64,000 nt of DNA from Actinobacteria bacterium IMCC26256. GTDB lineage: Bacteria; Actinomycetota; Acidimicrobiia; IMCC26256. The stretch spans positions 310,001-374,000 of the forward strand of contig CP011489.1 in the NCBI GenBank assembly GCA_001023575.1, given 5' to 3'. The position numbers were made by a program, and so were the translations under genes. The notes beneath the pieces are model-generated. The model had not been told where the DNA came from, did not search any database, and saw only the letters and a program-made list of their open reading frames with translations. This document shows positions 41,542 through 51,189 of the stretch, one piece after another. Each line of letters opens with the position of its first letter. Position 1 is the first letter of the stretch.

Positions 41542-42411
41542 TTAGGCCTTTGCGATTATGTCTTCACTAAAGCGTGCGAGGGCTGCCTCTGTATCCTCGA
41601 AGAAGAGGAGCGCAGGGACCATGACGCGAGAGACGCCGAGGTCTTCTAACGCGTGGAGTTCCCCTACAGGGTCGGGCCCGAAGATGCCCATGCTGCCGGC
41701 TGTGAACTCAATGGCATCGGGGTTCCGACCATGCTCGACCGCCGACGCGCGTGCAACATCAAACATTTGGGCAAGTTCTTCGTGCGTACCTTTGCCGGGG
41801 AAGAATCCATCCCCGAGTCGGCCTGCTCGACGTGCTGCGATATCAGAGTGCCCACCGATGTGAATCGGTACAGAGCCGTTCATTGGTTGCGGCCGCTGTA
41901 TGCAGTCTTTGAAGTTCGTAAATTTTCCGTCGAAGGATGCCTGTTCGTTTCCCCAGAGCGAGCGCATCACATGAACGTGCTCATCGGTTCGTGCTCCGCG
42001 CTCGGAGAACGGAACTCCAATCGCATCGAACTCCTCCTCGAGCCAACCGACACCAATGCCAAGATCAACGCGCCCACCCGAGAGCGCATCAAGGGTTGCG
42101 ACCTCTTTGGCGAGCACTACAGGATTTCTCTGGGGGAGTATGAGTATCCCTGTCGCTAGGCGAATTGTTTTAGTACACGCAGCTATGTAGGTAAGCCAGA
42201 TGAGTGGGTCTGGAATTGGAGCATCCTCACGCCCTGGCATCTTCCCTGATTTTGCGTAGGGGTACTCGGACTCGTAGCCAGAGGGAACAACCACATGCTC
42301 GACCGTCCATAGGGACTCAAAGCCGCACTCCTCCGCTGCTTGAGCGAAGGAACTTGCCTTCTCGGCGCCAGCGAATGGGCCGATGTTTGCGAAGGGGATG
42401 GCGAATTTCAC
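41542..42411 (-). CDS. LLM-class (probably F420-dependent) oxidoreductase
   Basis: A 289-aa luciferase-like TIM barrel: VKFAIPFANIGPFAGAEKAS, FESLWTVEHVVVPSGYESEY, IRLATGILILPQRNPVVLAKEV, GGRVDLGIGVGWLEEEFDAIG and PIHIGGHSDIAARRAGRLGDGF. This matches the actinobacterial F420-type LLM group, which reduces or oxidises small organics with F420. GTG 42411 follows GGAGG by 8 nt; the frame extends further but is divergent there with the DinB-like gene. Substrate unknown. Confidence 0.87.
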   Translation of the reverse strand: MKFAIPFANIGPFAGAEKASSFAQAAEECGFESLWTVEHVVVPSGYESEYPYAKSGKMPGREDAPIPDPLIWLTYIAACTKTIRLATGILILPQRNPVVLAKEVATLDALSGGRVDLGIGVGWLEEEFDAIGVPFSERGARTDEHVHVMRSLWGNEQASFDGKFTNFKDCIQRPQPMNGSVPIHIGGHSDIAARRAGRLGDGFFPGKGTHEELAQMFDVARASAVEHGRNPDAIEFTAGSMGIFGPDPVGELHALEDLGVSRVMVPALLFFEDTEAALARFSEDIIAKA

Positions 42412-42506
42412 TTGGGGGTCCTCCAGGCCTTGGGGGTGCACTATTGGCACGGTGACTGACAGAATGTAGCATTGCCGGAAACCCGCTGCTTGAGGAGGCA
42501 ATTGCT

Positions 42507-43073
42507 ATGACCGAACTCGTTCTCGACTCTCTCCAGCGTCGCATGCGCACTATGCATGGGCTCTACTACCAGGCGACGTCATCCATGAACCTTGAGCATG
42601 TCAACCACTTCGAGCGCGAGGGGGTTCTGCCTATTGCCTTCTCACTATTCCACTACACCAATATGGAGGACGCCTCCTTCATGCTGATCTCAGGGATCTC
42701 TCCGGTCTGGAATGAGGAGTGGCAGGAGCGGGTGCAGATGTCTATTGACGACCACGGGAAGCACCGAACTGTGGATGAGATGATTCATCAACGCATCGGC
42801 AACTACGAAGAGTTCTGCGAGTACCAGCGCACTGTCTTCGGGCGGACTGAGGAATGGTTAGAGGGGATCGACCCGGCAATCTTTACGAATGTCCTGATCG
42901 AGCGACCTTTCCCGCCCCAGGTCGCGAGTACCTATAGCGCTCGAGTCGCCGGTGATGTTGGCATCACGGTGCTAGATGCACTCGAGTGCTGGCTATATCA
43001 GCATGGTCTTCGCCACATGGGTGAGATTGAGCTGGCACGCGGGCTAGTCGGTCTCGGTGGTATGACTAGCTAA
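42507..43073 (+). CDS. DinB-like helical protein
   Basis: A 188-aa all-helical protein. LVLDSLQRRMRTMHGLYYQA and LYQHGLRHMGEIELARGLVG are typical of the DinB/YfiT-like four-helix bundle, where three His residues can bind a metal; the last helix here has His in LYQHGLRHMGE. Some relatives are thiol S-transferases. AGGAGG lies 6 nt before the ATG. Alone between the LLM gene and the pilin operon. Confidence 0.6.
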   Translation: MTELVLDSLQRRMRTMHGLYYQATSSMNLEHVNHFEREGVLPIAFSLFHYTNMEDASFMLISGISPVWNEEWQERVQMSIDDHGKHRTVDEMIHQRIGNYEEFCEYQRTVFGRTEEWLEGIDPAIFTNVLIERPFPPQVASTYSARVAGDVGITVLDALECWLYQHGLRHMGEIELARGLVGLGGMTS

Positions 43074-43101
43074 CAGATAGATACCGACTGCGTTGCGGGC
43101 T

Positions 43102-44592
43102 CTAGCAACTGCTCGTTATAACAGAGGCGGGTGAGCACTCCATCCATGATTTGATGTCGAGTGTGACATCACCGAAGCCAACTATCTGGTCGACTCTCGG
43201 GTCGTATGCGAGTGACATGTTGTTCTTGACCTGAATGTTATTTGCGTATACAGCACCGTTGAACTGTGCACTGTTCTTGAATGCGACAGGGCCATTGGGA
43301 GCGTAAAGAAGGACAGCGGTGTTGCTCCCACCGCTCAGTGAAGAGGTCGACATGTCAAAGTTATTTTTTAGCCCAATCGCACAGTCTCCCGGGTTTCCTC
43401 CTGTCGTTGAGCAGGCAGATGTAGAGGAAGAGTAATAGGAGACGAGCACTAGCAATTTGTCTGCGCTATTCGCAGAGCCGATACCGTTCGCATCAATTGG
43501 AGACCCGGTTGCAACAATGGTCGTATCTCCTGCGATGCTCACACCAGTGAGATCTATAGGGGTAGCCGAGCCTCCGCCAGTGATATAGAACGTGCCTTGT
43601 AGCGCAGTTCGGTTTGCTGCAATGTATGAATTAAATAATGAGTAATCCGCTGGAAATGTATAGGTGTGGAGCGTTGAGGCTGGGTAGTTGGCGGCATTCC
43701 ATACAAAGGCGGGCATCTGCTCCGACCCCGCCGCCGTACTACATGTGAGCGACGAGTGAGTCCCGCTGCTGCCGCTGCCGCTGATTGATCCCCATGTTGT
43801 TACTGAACCCGAGATGGTCCCGTCGTTACCCACTGCGTAGCGGGAGTGCCCTGGGTCATCCGAGCATCCCGGCGTACTTGAGGAGGCTTTGACGGCCCCG
43901 CCGACGGTAGCTCTATTTGAGACAATCACTGACTTAGAAGACGAGTCGTACCCTCCGGTCCAGATGTCGCCCTCAACACTTGATCCGCCCTCAAGGGTTA
44001 CCCAGCCCATCGCAGCAGTGATATTTCCGCTACCAATGGCGCCGGATGGGCACCCTGCTGTGTCTCCAGCTTTCACCGAGTTATTTTGATAAACGGTGAC
44101 ATTCGAGTTCGCCCAAATATCGCCGCATACAACGTTGTTGTTCTTGGTGGTGACGTCACTCAAAGAGAACATTGCATAACGAAATGAAGTTGGCGGAGCG
44201 AGGATGACACGGATGCGCCTGCTTGATGCAAGCGAAACATTCGTTCCCACGGTACCGACTGCGTCAATCTGATAGTGCTTCCGTGCCAATGGAGTTACTA
44301 CATACTGCCAAGTTCCCTCTGTGGTGGATCCGCTCTGAGCGCCATTTGGTGCAATCCCGTTAGTCGATTGGAGATATGCGATTGCCTCATGAACTCCAGA
44401 CTCTGCAACGTGGACTGCTGCTCCCCAAGAACGGTTGCGTGCAGTCGCAAAATCACTATGGTTCTGAGTCGAGAGCATCACAACGACGAGTCCGGAGATG
44501 ATAACCATCACTATTAGCGTCGTGATCATCGCGAAACCCCCTTCACGGCGATCGCTCATGGCGAGTGCGGTCTCACCTTGGTAATCTCTCAT
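43102..44592 (-). CDS. PilX-like minor pilin/assembly protein
   Basis: A 496-aa protein with a prepilin-like start: SDRREGG then FAMITTLIVMVIISGLVVVML. The residue at +5 is Thr, not Glu, as in PilX-type minor pilins. The rest (AAVHVAESGVHEAIAYLQST, then a large Ser/Gly/Asn-rich beta region with NNFDMSTSSLSGGSNTAVLL) is surface exposed. It is last in a three-gene operon: its ATG overlaps the stop of the previous gene by 4 bp. It probably sits at the tip of a type IV pilus-like fibre. Pilus motor genes are outside the window. Confidence 0.75.
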   Translation of the reverse strand: MRDYQGETALAMSDRREGGFAMITTLIVMVIISGLVVVMLSTQNHSDFATARNRSWGAAVHVAESGVHEAIAYLQSTNGIAPNGAQSGSTTEGTWQYVVTPLARKHYQIDAVGTVGTNVSLASSRRIRVILAPPTSFRYAMFSLSDVTTKNNNVVCGDIWANSNVTVYQNNSVKAGDTAGCPSGAIGSGNITAAMGWVTLEGGSSVEGDIWTGGYDSSSKSVIVSNRATVGGAVKASSSTPGCSDDPGHSRYAVGNDGTISGSVTTWGSISGSGSSGTHSSLTCSTAAGSEQMPAFVWNAANYPASTLHTYTFPADYSLFNSYIAANRTALQGTFYITGGGSATPIDLTGVSIAGDTTIVATGSPIDANGIGSANSADKLLVLVSYYSSSTSACSTTGGNPGDCAIGLKNNFDMSTSSLSGGSNTAVLLYAPNGPVAFKNSAQFNGAVYANNIQVKNNMSLAYDPRVDQIVGFGDVTLDIKSWMECSPASVITSSC

Positions 44593-45128
44593 TGCTGCAC
44601 CCTGTTTCTTAGGTTGACCTCTGAGTCGAGGACTAGGACGGTCTCGGGATCACGCTTTGGCTTAACTTGAAGCATGATCTGCACCCACTGTGCCCCTGGT
44701 ACGGGCGGTGCAGATTGATAAGTAAATATGGAGTCGTTAGCAAGACCAGCCTGTACCGGTATAACGGCCCCTGTATCAAGTCGGCGAGTAAGCGTTCCAT
44801 TAGTTGCGGTGTATGTAATGTTGCGAAGCGTGCCATGTACGTATGTTGAGAACGAGACCGCACTCTCTGAGGAGTTCGACTCATCAACAGCGGTGGCCTG
44901 CCGTAGTTCTTTTGTCATGTTGTTAAGCACGATTCTCATCGAATCAAGGCTTGCCGTGCGGTCGGCTTGGTAGGCCTGTGAACGCGTAACTGAGTCGAGG
45001 GTCTGGACAACAACGACACCGATAACGAGCAAGAGCGAGACAGTGATCAGGAGCTCAATTAGGGAGAACCCTTTTTGGCTCTCTACTGATTGATGAGGAT
45101 GTCTCTTGTTGAAGCGCATTATGTGCAC
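44589..45128 (-). CDS. Type IV prepilin-like protein (PilW-like)
   Basis: A 179-aa prepilin: basic leader ending in SQKG, then FSLIELLITVSLLLVIGVVV with Glu at +5, the PilD cleavage and methylation signal. The body is a pilin-like alpha/beta head (DSMRIVLNNMTKELRQATAV). Middle gene of the operon; it overlaps the upstream gene by 10 bp and the downstream one by 4 bp. Confidence 0.82.
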   Translation of the reverse strand: MHIMRFNKRHPHQSVESQKGFSLIELLITVSLLLVIGVVVVQTLDSVTRSQAYQADRTASLDSMRIVLNNMTKELRQATAVDESNSSESAVSFSTYVHGTLRNITYTATNGTLTRRLDTGAVIPVQAGLANDSIFTYQSAPPVPGAQWVQIMLQVKPKRDPETVLVLDSEVNLRNRVQQ

Positions 45129-46390
45129 TGATTCTTAGAGAGGGTAAGGATGTTGCTTGCGAGAGATTGATTCCCTGCCTTGTCGTAGGCGCCAACATAG
45201 AACCTGACAGAGGTCAGAGACTTCGCGTGTGTATCTGATCCAGTCAGCCCTGTAGTGCTTGATACGACAGCCCAGGCAACTCCATCAGTCGATCGATAGA
45301 TCCGATACCCAACGAGGTTTGAGTCGCTGCTAGCGCTCCAAGTTAGGAGAGCAGTCCGGTTTGTCCCAGAGCAAGTAACTGACCTCGAGACTGTCCCCGG
45401 TGTTGCCGGCTTTGTTGTGTCTAGGATAATTGTTGCAGTTCCAATGCTCCACGAAGACCCAGTAGCAGCGCGGGCTCGCCCCGATATTTGTTTAGTGCCA
45501 TCCCCCGCACCGAGGGTCCATCCGAGAGCAGGATTCGCAGAGTCCCAAGCCGTCTCCGCTCCCCAGGTGTCTCCGCCATCATTCGAGAATTGGGTCCAGA
45601 CGCTCGCGTTACAGGCAGACATGGACTGAGAGAGGGTGACTGTTCTTGAGGATGTGTAATTGGCTGAAGCACTAGTACCGCTGGCTACTGAGAATTGTCC
45701 ACACCCCGTAATAGCCGGGAGGGTTGTAGTGGTAGGGGGAATCGTGGTGCTTGTTGTCGTAGTTGTAGCAGTGCCGCTTACTGTCACGGTTCCAGAGGTA
45801 AATGTCACAGACTGTCTTAGTACGCGGGCCGAGCCTTGAACTGCAATATTTCTGTACTTCACAACAACAGTTATTCGCTTGAGATTCTGTGTACCCGGAA
45901 CATCGGGGGCGTCTACCCAAGTCACGAACTGGTATACGTCAACTTTTGTTGTCCCGATGACTACGGGGCTCTCAATGTGCTGCACGGGCCCGGGCGTTAT
46001 GGAATCAACAACAAGTGTCTCGAGATCGCCTTCACCTGTGACGTCGTAACGCGCTCCGTCTTCTGAAACCCAGTAATCTGGATTGGTCGCATCGCTCGAC
46101 TTAGTAGGTGAAGTAGACATCGCCATCTGTGTGTAGTCAACATCTCGTAACTCTTCGAGTCGTTTATTCGCAGCAGATTCGGCTACCTGGCGCTGCCTTC
46201 CGAGTGACACTGATTTATAAGCAACTCCGATTGAAGCACTCAGACCGATCATGATGATTGCAAGTAGGGAGATTGCGATAATCAATTCAATGAGGCTCAT
46301 GCCAGCCTCAGATCTAGAACCGCCATCGGGCGCGCAAGGTTTAGCTCGGTCAGCTATACCTAATCTTGCTCGCCTTCTGTGGCCAAGCAT
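45119..46390 (-). CDS. Prepilin-like protein (PilV-like) with Ig/FnIII-type C-terminus
   Basis: A 423-aa protein: long basic leader (30 residues) ending in SEAG, then MSLIELIIAISLLAIIMIGL with Glu at +5. After the stalk comes a TTTTTTSTTIPPTTTTLP linker and a C-terminal domain with a FnIII-like pattern (VGYRIYRSTDGVAWAVVSST). The linker and added domain suggest binding at the fibre tip. First gene of the operon, AGGAGG 6 nt before the ATG. Confidence 0.8.
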   Translation of the reverse strand: MLGHRRRARLGIADRAKPCAPDGGSRSEAGMSLIELIIAISLLAIIMIGLSASIGVAYKSVSLGRQRQVAESAANKRLEELRDVDYTQMAMSTSPTKSSDATNPDYWVSEDGARYDVTGEGDLETLVVDSITPGPVQHIESPVVIGTTKVDVYQFVTWVDAPDVPGTQNLKRITVVVKYRNIAVQGSARVLRQSVTFTSGTVTVSGTATTTTTSTTIPPTTTTLPAITGCGQFSVASGTSASANYTSSRTVTLSQSMSACNASVWTQFSNDGGDTWGAETAWDSANPALGWTLGAGDGTKQISGRARAATGSSWSIGTATIILDTTKPATPGTVSRSVTCSGTNRTALLTWSASSDSNLVGYRIYRSTDGVAWAVVSSTTGLTGSDTHAKSLTSVRFYVGAYDKAGNQSLASNILTLSKNQCT

Positions 46391-46484
46391 CGTGGACCTC
46401 CTGTTGCCCTGCGCCTCGCAGGTACAGCAGTTATCGGCCCAATGAAGGGGATTCTTGACCCTATATTTCTCAGGATATGGTGGG

Positions 46485-47606
46485 TTATCCTGCCTCGAAG
46501 AGGGATTTGGCCTCCCTGAGTATCTCTACAAGTAGTGAGGTTGTGACCCGAGCATCAAACTTCTCCAATACACGATTACGCCCGGCAAGCCCCATATTTC
46601 GTGATCTAATCGGGTCGCTGAGAAGCTCTCTTATTGCCGCGAGCAGAGCAACATCATCTGCACCCTCTGGGAGGACTAAGCCCGTCACACCATCTATTGC
46701 TATCTCGGCGCGTGCAGCTACCTCAAGACTGATCGTCGGAACCTCGGCTGCCATTGCTTCTATGAGGGCATACCCAAATGTATCTATCTCAGATGGGAAT
46801 ACGAAGAGGTCGGTTGCTGCGAGCAGAGTGTCAAGGCGAGGGTCCCCCGGACGAAAATCTTGAAAGACGCGGAGGCCTGGTTGCAGTTTTACGTCGTCTC
46901 GTGTGACCAGAGTTAGCGTCGTCTCAGTGCTTAAGTTCCGCCGCCAAATATCTAGAAGGCGGTCTCCCCCTTTGCGGCTCAATCGGGTACCAATGAAAGT
47001 GATCTGCGGTAGTGACTTGGTTATGTGCGGAAGAGCGTCATGCACTGAAATACCGAAGGGAATAATACGGATTCGTGAATCGTCTACGTCGTAGTCGGCC
47101 CGCAGAGATTTAGCAGCCCACTCGGATTGAGCAATGACAAGCGTCGCAGATTCGTAGGCCCGTTTCTCGAACCGTTTGGTGAACGCGATGCGAGAGTTTG
47201 TTCCTTTGCCAACGCGGCGCTCCGGGAGAATCCTCGCACCCTGCTCGCCCGTCGAGTCTGTTGCCACTACTGATGGGCGTGTTGCTAGCGCCTTGCTACT
47301 CAGCAGAGCGACATTTTGAGAGTAAACGTGAAGCACATCGTAAGGATTTCTCCAGTTGCGGAGCCTGCGTTCAACGTGTGCACTATTGCTGAGCTGAATT
47401 CGGAGTGCCTGAAGATCAAAGTCTTCTCGGGCGAGGCCAGGTATCGAGACGGCGCCTAACTTTCTGACGAACCCGGCATTAGGAACATCGAGAAATTGTG
47501 GCCTCACCTCTGGGTAGCCACTTAGGGCTGAGCGGATGGCCATATGCATAGTTGCATGACCCCCCATATTTTCATTTACAAAGAGCGGCCTTATAGGTGC
47601 GTTCAT
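46485..47606 (-). CDS. GT4-type glycosyltransferase
   Basis: A 373-aa GT-B glycosyltransferase: N-terminal NENMGGHATMHMAIRSAL, the C-terminal half with QITFIGTRLSRKGGDRLLDI and the nucleotide-sugar motif EIDTFGYALIEAMAAEVPTI (EX7E). It transfers a sugar from a nucleotide donor to a surface glycan or lipid-linked acceptor. It overlaps the preceding glycosyltransferase gene by 4 bp. Starts the glycan cluster on the minus strand. Confidence 0.87.
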   Translation of the reverse strand: MNAPIRPLFVNENMGGHATMHMAIRSALSGYPEVRPQFLDVPNAGFVRKLGAVSIPGLAREDFDLQALRIQLSNSAHVERRLRNWRNPYDVLHVYSQNVALLSSKALATRPSVVATDSTGEQGARILPERRVGKGTNSRIAFTKRFEKRAYESATLVIAQSEWAAKSLRADYDVDDSRIRIIPFGISVHDALPHITKSLPQITFIGTRLSRKGGDRLLDIWRRNLSTETTLTLVTRDDVKLQPGLRVFQDFRPGDPRLDTLLAATDLFVFPSEIDTFGYALIEAMAAEVPTISLEVAARAEIAIDGVTGLVLPEGADDVALLAAIRELLSDPIRSRNMGLAGRNRVLEKFDARVTTSLLVEILREAKSLFEAG

Positions 47607-48718
47607 AGCTTCGCACTCCTTACAGAATTAAGAATCTCCGAGTAAATGGCCTCGTATTTTCGCGCCATTGCTTCTGCGGTGAACTCGGCGGTGGCGACTG
47701 CTAACCCAGCGCTCCCCATTGATCTACGTAGCGGTTCATCTGCTAGCAGGGAGGCGATGGCGTCTCGTAGAGCGGACGCATCATCCGCTGGTATGAGTAA
47801 TCCAGTGACGCCATGCTCCACTACTTCTCGCACGCTCCCAACATCGCAGGCAACTACTGCCAACTGCGCAAACATTGCCTCACAGATTGAAAGCGGGAGT
47901 CCCTCGGCCCTTGAAGGGAGAACAAAGAGGTCAGCATCGTCGAGTATCGATCGCGCGTCATCGCTCCAGCCCATGAGGGTGAAGCGCTTATTCAGGCCGA
48001 GTTCGATAGATCTTTTCTCGAGGGCTGAGCGTTCTGGGCCTTCCCCAACGACGACCGCGTAGACGTTTGGGAGCTCGACCAACGCGTCTTGAAGGATATC
48101 TAGACCCTTAATACGGTCGAGCCTAGCGAGCGTAACAATGCGCTTTTCGCCATGAGATTTTTCGGGTCCCGTTGTTTTCGAGCGCGACGCCCTAACGGAG
48201 TCGTCACCATGGGTTGGTACGCCATTGTGAATGGTGCGGATTGAGCCTCTAGGTAGGTTCGCGTCTTCTTCAAGGTCTCTCGCAGATGCGCTCCCGACCG
48301 CGATATGCGCCGCGAGCGTCTTCTCCGACCATCGCTTTAAGAACCGTACGCGTTTCGTTGGCAGCGGCATGACAAGTTGCTCAACAGCGACGCTCTTTAT
48401 CTCAGGGATGCTTGCCGCTGCAAGAATCGCATATCGACAAGACGTCGGACTGGAGAGATTCAGGTGGAGGATGTCGCATTGATCTGCTTTCAGTGAGCGC
48501 CGTGTCGCCAGCATTGCAAGAAGGTCACGCACTCCACCGATGCTCGGGACCAAAATTATTGGCGCGTCACGACGGGCGGATGCAATTCTCCTAACGACCG
48601 CCTCGTGGGTCCCCATTACGCTGATTTGAATTCCAGGGTCTAGGGCCCCCAAGAGATTTGCGAGCGAGATCTCTGCTCCACCGATCTGGTCAGAGTCTGT
48701 AAACGCGGTTAGTCGCAT
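47603..48718 (-). CDS. GT4-type glycosyltransferase
   Basis: GT-B fold: TDSDQIGGAEISLANLLGAL at the N-terminus, then IVTLARLDRIKGLDILQDAL and SRAEGLPLSICEAMFAQLAV (EX7E) at the donor site, VVACDVGSVREVVEHGVTGL near the end. ATG 48718 is preferred to TTG 48733. First gene of a two-gene operon with the glycosyltransferase at 46485. The donor and acceptor are unknown. Confidence 0.87.
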   Translation of the reverse strand: MRLTAFTDSDQIGGAEISLANLLGALDPGIQISVMGTHEAVVRRIASARRDAPIILVPSIGGVRDLLAMLATRRSLKADQCDILHLNLSSPTSCRYAILAAASIPEIKSVAVEQLVMPLPTKRVRFLKRWSEKTLAAHIAVGSASARDLEEDANLPRGSIRTIHNGVPTHGDDSVRASRSKTTGPEKSHGEKRIVTLARLDRIKGLDILQDALVELPNVYAVVVGEGPERSALEKRSIELGLNKRFTLMGWSDDARSILDDADLFVLPSRAEGLPLSICEAMFAQLAVVACDVGSVREVVEHGVTGLLIPADDASALRDAIASLLADEPLRRSMGSAGLAVATAEFTAEAMARKYEAIYSEILNSVRSAKL

Positions 48719-48882
48719 TCCGTTAAGGGTCAAGAACCTTAATACTAATGGTGGACAGAGGCTCGTGGAGCAGCAGCAGTAAAGGTGCTTGTGGCCTAAG
48801 GATGCCTAACCGCGGCAAACAGCCCGTAGCAATTAGGTAACGATTAGGTCTTGAACCCAGAGAGTTGCAGTGTGCCTCGGCC

Positions 48883-48888
48883 TACGAT
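48883..48888 (+). promoter_or_regulatory. -10 element of the GT2 gene
   Basis: TACGAT lies 6 nt before ATG 48895 and there is no Shine-Dalgarno; this supports the chosen start over ATG 48865. Confidence 0.5.
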
Positions 48889-48894
48889 GAAGAG

Positions 48895-49914
48895 ATGCCG
48901 CATTTGCTAGCCCCAGAGGGAGATAGGTCAGAGCAGTTGTCGCAGGCTCCGGCCATCTCGGTTGTGATCGCCGCATTTGAGGCAGCGGCGACAATCGGAG
49001 CAACCATCCGTTCGGTAATTGCACAGTCGCCATCCCCACTAGAGATTGTTGTCTGCGACGATGGGTCAAGCGACGACCTCGCTGGAGCCCTCTCTGAGTT
49101 TGGCGAAAAAGTGCGCCTTCTCCGAATTGAGCATGGGGGCGAGGCCAAGGCTAAGAACGCTGCTATTGAGGCCGCTAGCGGTGAATTTGTCGCAATTATC
49201 GATGCGGATGATCGCTTTCTTCCCGGGAGGCTCGCTGCGATACAGCGAGTACTTATTGAGCGCGCAGACCTCGACCTAGTCACTACTGACGCTGTAATCG
49301 AACTCAACGGGCGCGTCGTAGGGCGTGCTTATAACAATGGCAATATATTTGCAGTTGAGTCTCAAAGAGCTGCGATCCTTGACCACAATTTTATTTTCGG
49401 GCAGGTGGTCGTTAAGAGAGAGGTAATGCTGCGCCTCGGCGGGTTCGACCCCGAGATCAAATACACCACCGACTGGGAGTGCTGGATACGACTCATTCTT
49501 GATGGCGGGAGAGTCGGATGTATTGATGCGCCGCTCGGGGTCTATGTGATGCACGAATCATCGATGAGTGCAAGCCGTCAGGCGATGTACGAAGGCAGAG
49601 TTGCAACCTTACGTAAGACGCTTAGAGATTCTCGGCTATCAGAGATTGAGCGTGGATTAATCAATGAGAGGATTTCAGCAGAGGAGCGTCGCACGAGTCG
49701 CGCTGAGATGCGCTCGGCCCTGATTACAGGTGACGAATTAGTTCGTCAAATTGCTCAGGACGTAGCCAAAGACGCGACTCAACCCCGACGAGAGAGACTA
49801 AAGGCGGCGTTCGCCGCGTTCTTCCCAAGAATTGCAAGTGCCCGTATGCGCTCACACAACCGTTCCTACTGGATTGGCGTCGGGGACCAAAGGTTCCAAC
49901 GCTCATCTAAATAA
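48895..49914 (+). CDS. GT2-family glycosyltransferase
   Basis: A 339-aa GT-A enzyme: ISVVIAAFEAAATIGATIRS, EIVVCDDGSSDDLAGAL, AKNAAIEAASGEFVAIIDADDRF (DXD-like metal motif) and TDWECWIRLILDGGRVGCID (acceptor-side ED-type region). C-terminal basic tail. Single gene between the GT operon and the ABC exporter, on the opposite strand. Adds a sugar to a surface polysaccharide; details unknown. Confidence 0.9.
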   Translation: MPHLLAPEGDRSEQLSQAPAISVVIAAFEAAATIGATIRSVIAQSPSPLEIVVCDDGSSDDLAGALSEFGEKVRLLRIEHGGEAKAKNAAIEAASGEFVAIIDADDRFLPGRLAAIQRVLIERADLDLVTTDAVIELNGRVVGRAYNNGNIFAVESQRAAILDHNFIFGQVVVKREVMLRLGGFDPEIKYTTDWECWIRLILDGGRVGCIDAPLGVYVMHESSMSASRQAMYEGRVATLRKTLRDSRLSEIERGLINERISAEERRTSRAEMRSALITGDELVRQIAQDVAKDATQPRRERLKAAFAAFFPRIASARMRSHNRSYWIGVGDQRFQRSSK

Positions 49915-49953
49915 AGTTGGTTTTTAGGGGTGTTGATTTTATTTCGTACTTCT

Positions 49954-51189
49954 TTAGGTACGGACGTCCCACTGATAATTCACAAGAACGGCTCCAGCTG
50001 TAGCTGCGTTCACGATGGCTTTCTTCCCTTCACCTATTGATGCGTCTATACGGAAACCTGCAACCTCCATCCACCGCATAAGAGTTCCATATCCATCTTG
50101 CCCAATTACATCACACCAAATCTCATAGATGCGAGGGCGTAGCGGGAGGCTCTCAATTAGGCACCTAACCTCAAACTCGCGCCCGACAGTTGCAGGCGCA
50201 GAAGCATCATCGAGCATTGAGATTTCGATCAGCCCACCCGGCCGGCCGTCGGTTATCCCGATCACAACGTGGGGCTCCTGAATCGGCTCGTCGCTCTCGA
50301 ATCGGAGTCTTATTTCCATCGGTTCTTCTGCAGTAAAAACATTGCTCTCAGAGCCATCTGCAGCATGGCAAGTTGCGGAGACGATGCGCACGCGCCCGTC
50401 GTTGTTAGCTAGGTCAACTATATCTCTGCGGCTCTCCATCGTTGCGATGTAATGGGTGAGCACCTCTTTGGCTGAACCCTCAATCGCGACTCTGCCTTGA
50501 TCAATCATGACACCGCTCGTGCAGAGGGCCTCCATGGCGGCAAGTTGGTGCGAGACAAAAATTAAAGTTGTTCCTTCTTTTACTAAACCCGCCATTCGGT
50601 CTACACACTTTGCTTGGAAGTTAACATCTCCAACGGCAAGCGCTTCATCTACAACAAAAATATCTGGCTGGAGATAAGACGCGACAGAGAACCCAAGTCG
50701 AAGTTGCATCCCAGTCGAGTAATACTTCACCTGAGTATCTATTGCGTCCCCCAATTCGGAGAACTCAATTATCGCGTCAAAACGCGATCGGATATCAGCA
50801 CGGCTCAAGCCAATAATGCTCCCATAAAGCCAGATATTCTCCCGGCCGGTAAGTTCAAAGTGCATTCCAGAACCGACCTCGATTAACGCACCGACACGCC
50901 CCTTTACTCGCAGAATTCCACCTGTCGGTTGAGAAATTCGCGAGACCAGACGAAGAGCGGTTGATTTGCCCGCACCATTTGGTCCAACGAGTGCAAACGC
51001 TTCTCCTTCCGGGACCTCGAATGAGACACGATCAAGAGCGAGTTTTCCATTAGACGGTTCTTGCTGCCCGCGTAATCTTTTTAGAGAGCGTCGAGGTGCA
51101 GATAGAACGCGGGTCCCGAAATGCTCATATTGAGCACCGCCCTTGCGAAACTGTTTAGAGACATCCTCAAATTTGACTGCGTATGGCAT
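49954..51189 (-). CDS. Polysaccharide ABC exporter ATPase (Wzt/TagH-like)
   Basis: A 411-aa ATPase: Walker A GPNGAGKST, Q-loop region, signature YSTGMQLRLGFSVASYL, Walker B DIFVVDEALAVGD. Beyond about residue 260 it has a Wzt-C-like beta-sandwich (VRIVSATCHAADGSESNVFT, EPMEIRLRFESDEP), which in O-antigen exporters recognises the chain end. It starts directly on the permease stop (TAATG, one-base overlap), so the two form one transporter. Confidence 0.9.
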   Translation of the reverse strand: MPYAVKFEDVSKQFRKGGAQYEHFGTRVLSAPRRSLKRLRGQQEPSNGKLALDRVSFEVPEGEAFALVGPNGAGKSTALRLVSRISQPTGGILRVKGRVGALIEVGSGMHFELTGRENIWLYGSIIGLSRADIRSRFDAIIEFSELGDAIDTQVKYYSTGMQLRLGFSVASYLQPDIFVVDEALAVGDVNFQAKCVDRMAGLVKEGTTLIFVSHQLAAMEALCTSGVMIDQGRVAIEGSAKEVLTHYIATMESRRDIVDLANNDGRVRIVSATCHAADGSESNVFTAEEPMEIRLRFESDEPIQEPHVVIGITDGRPGGLIEISMLDDASAPATVGREFEVRCLIESLPLRPRIYEIWCDVIGQDGYGTLMRWMEVAGFRIDASIGEGKKAIVNAATAGAVLVNYQWDVRT

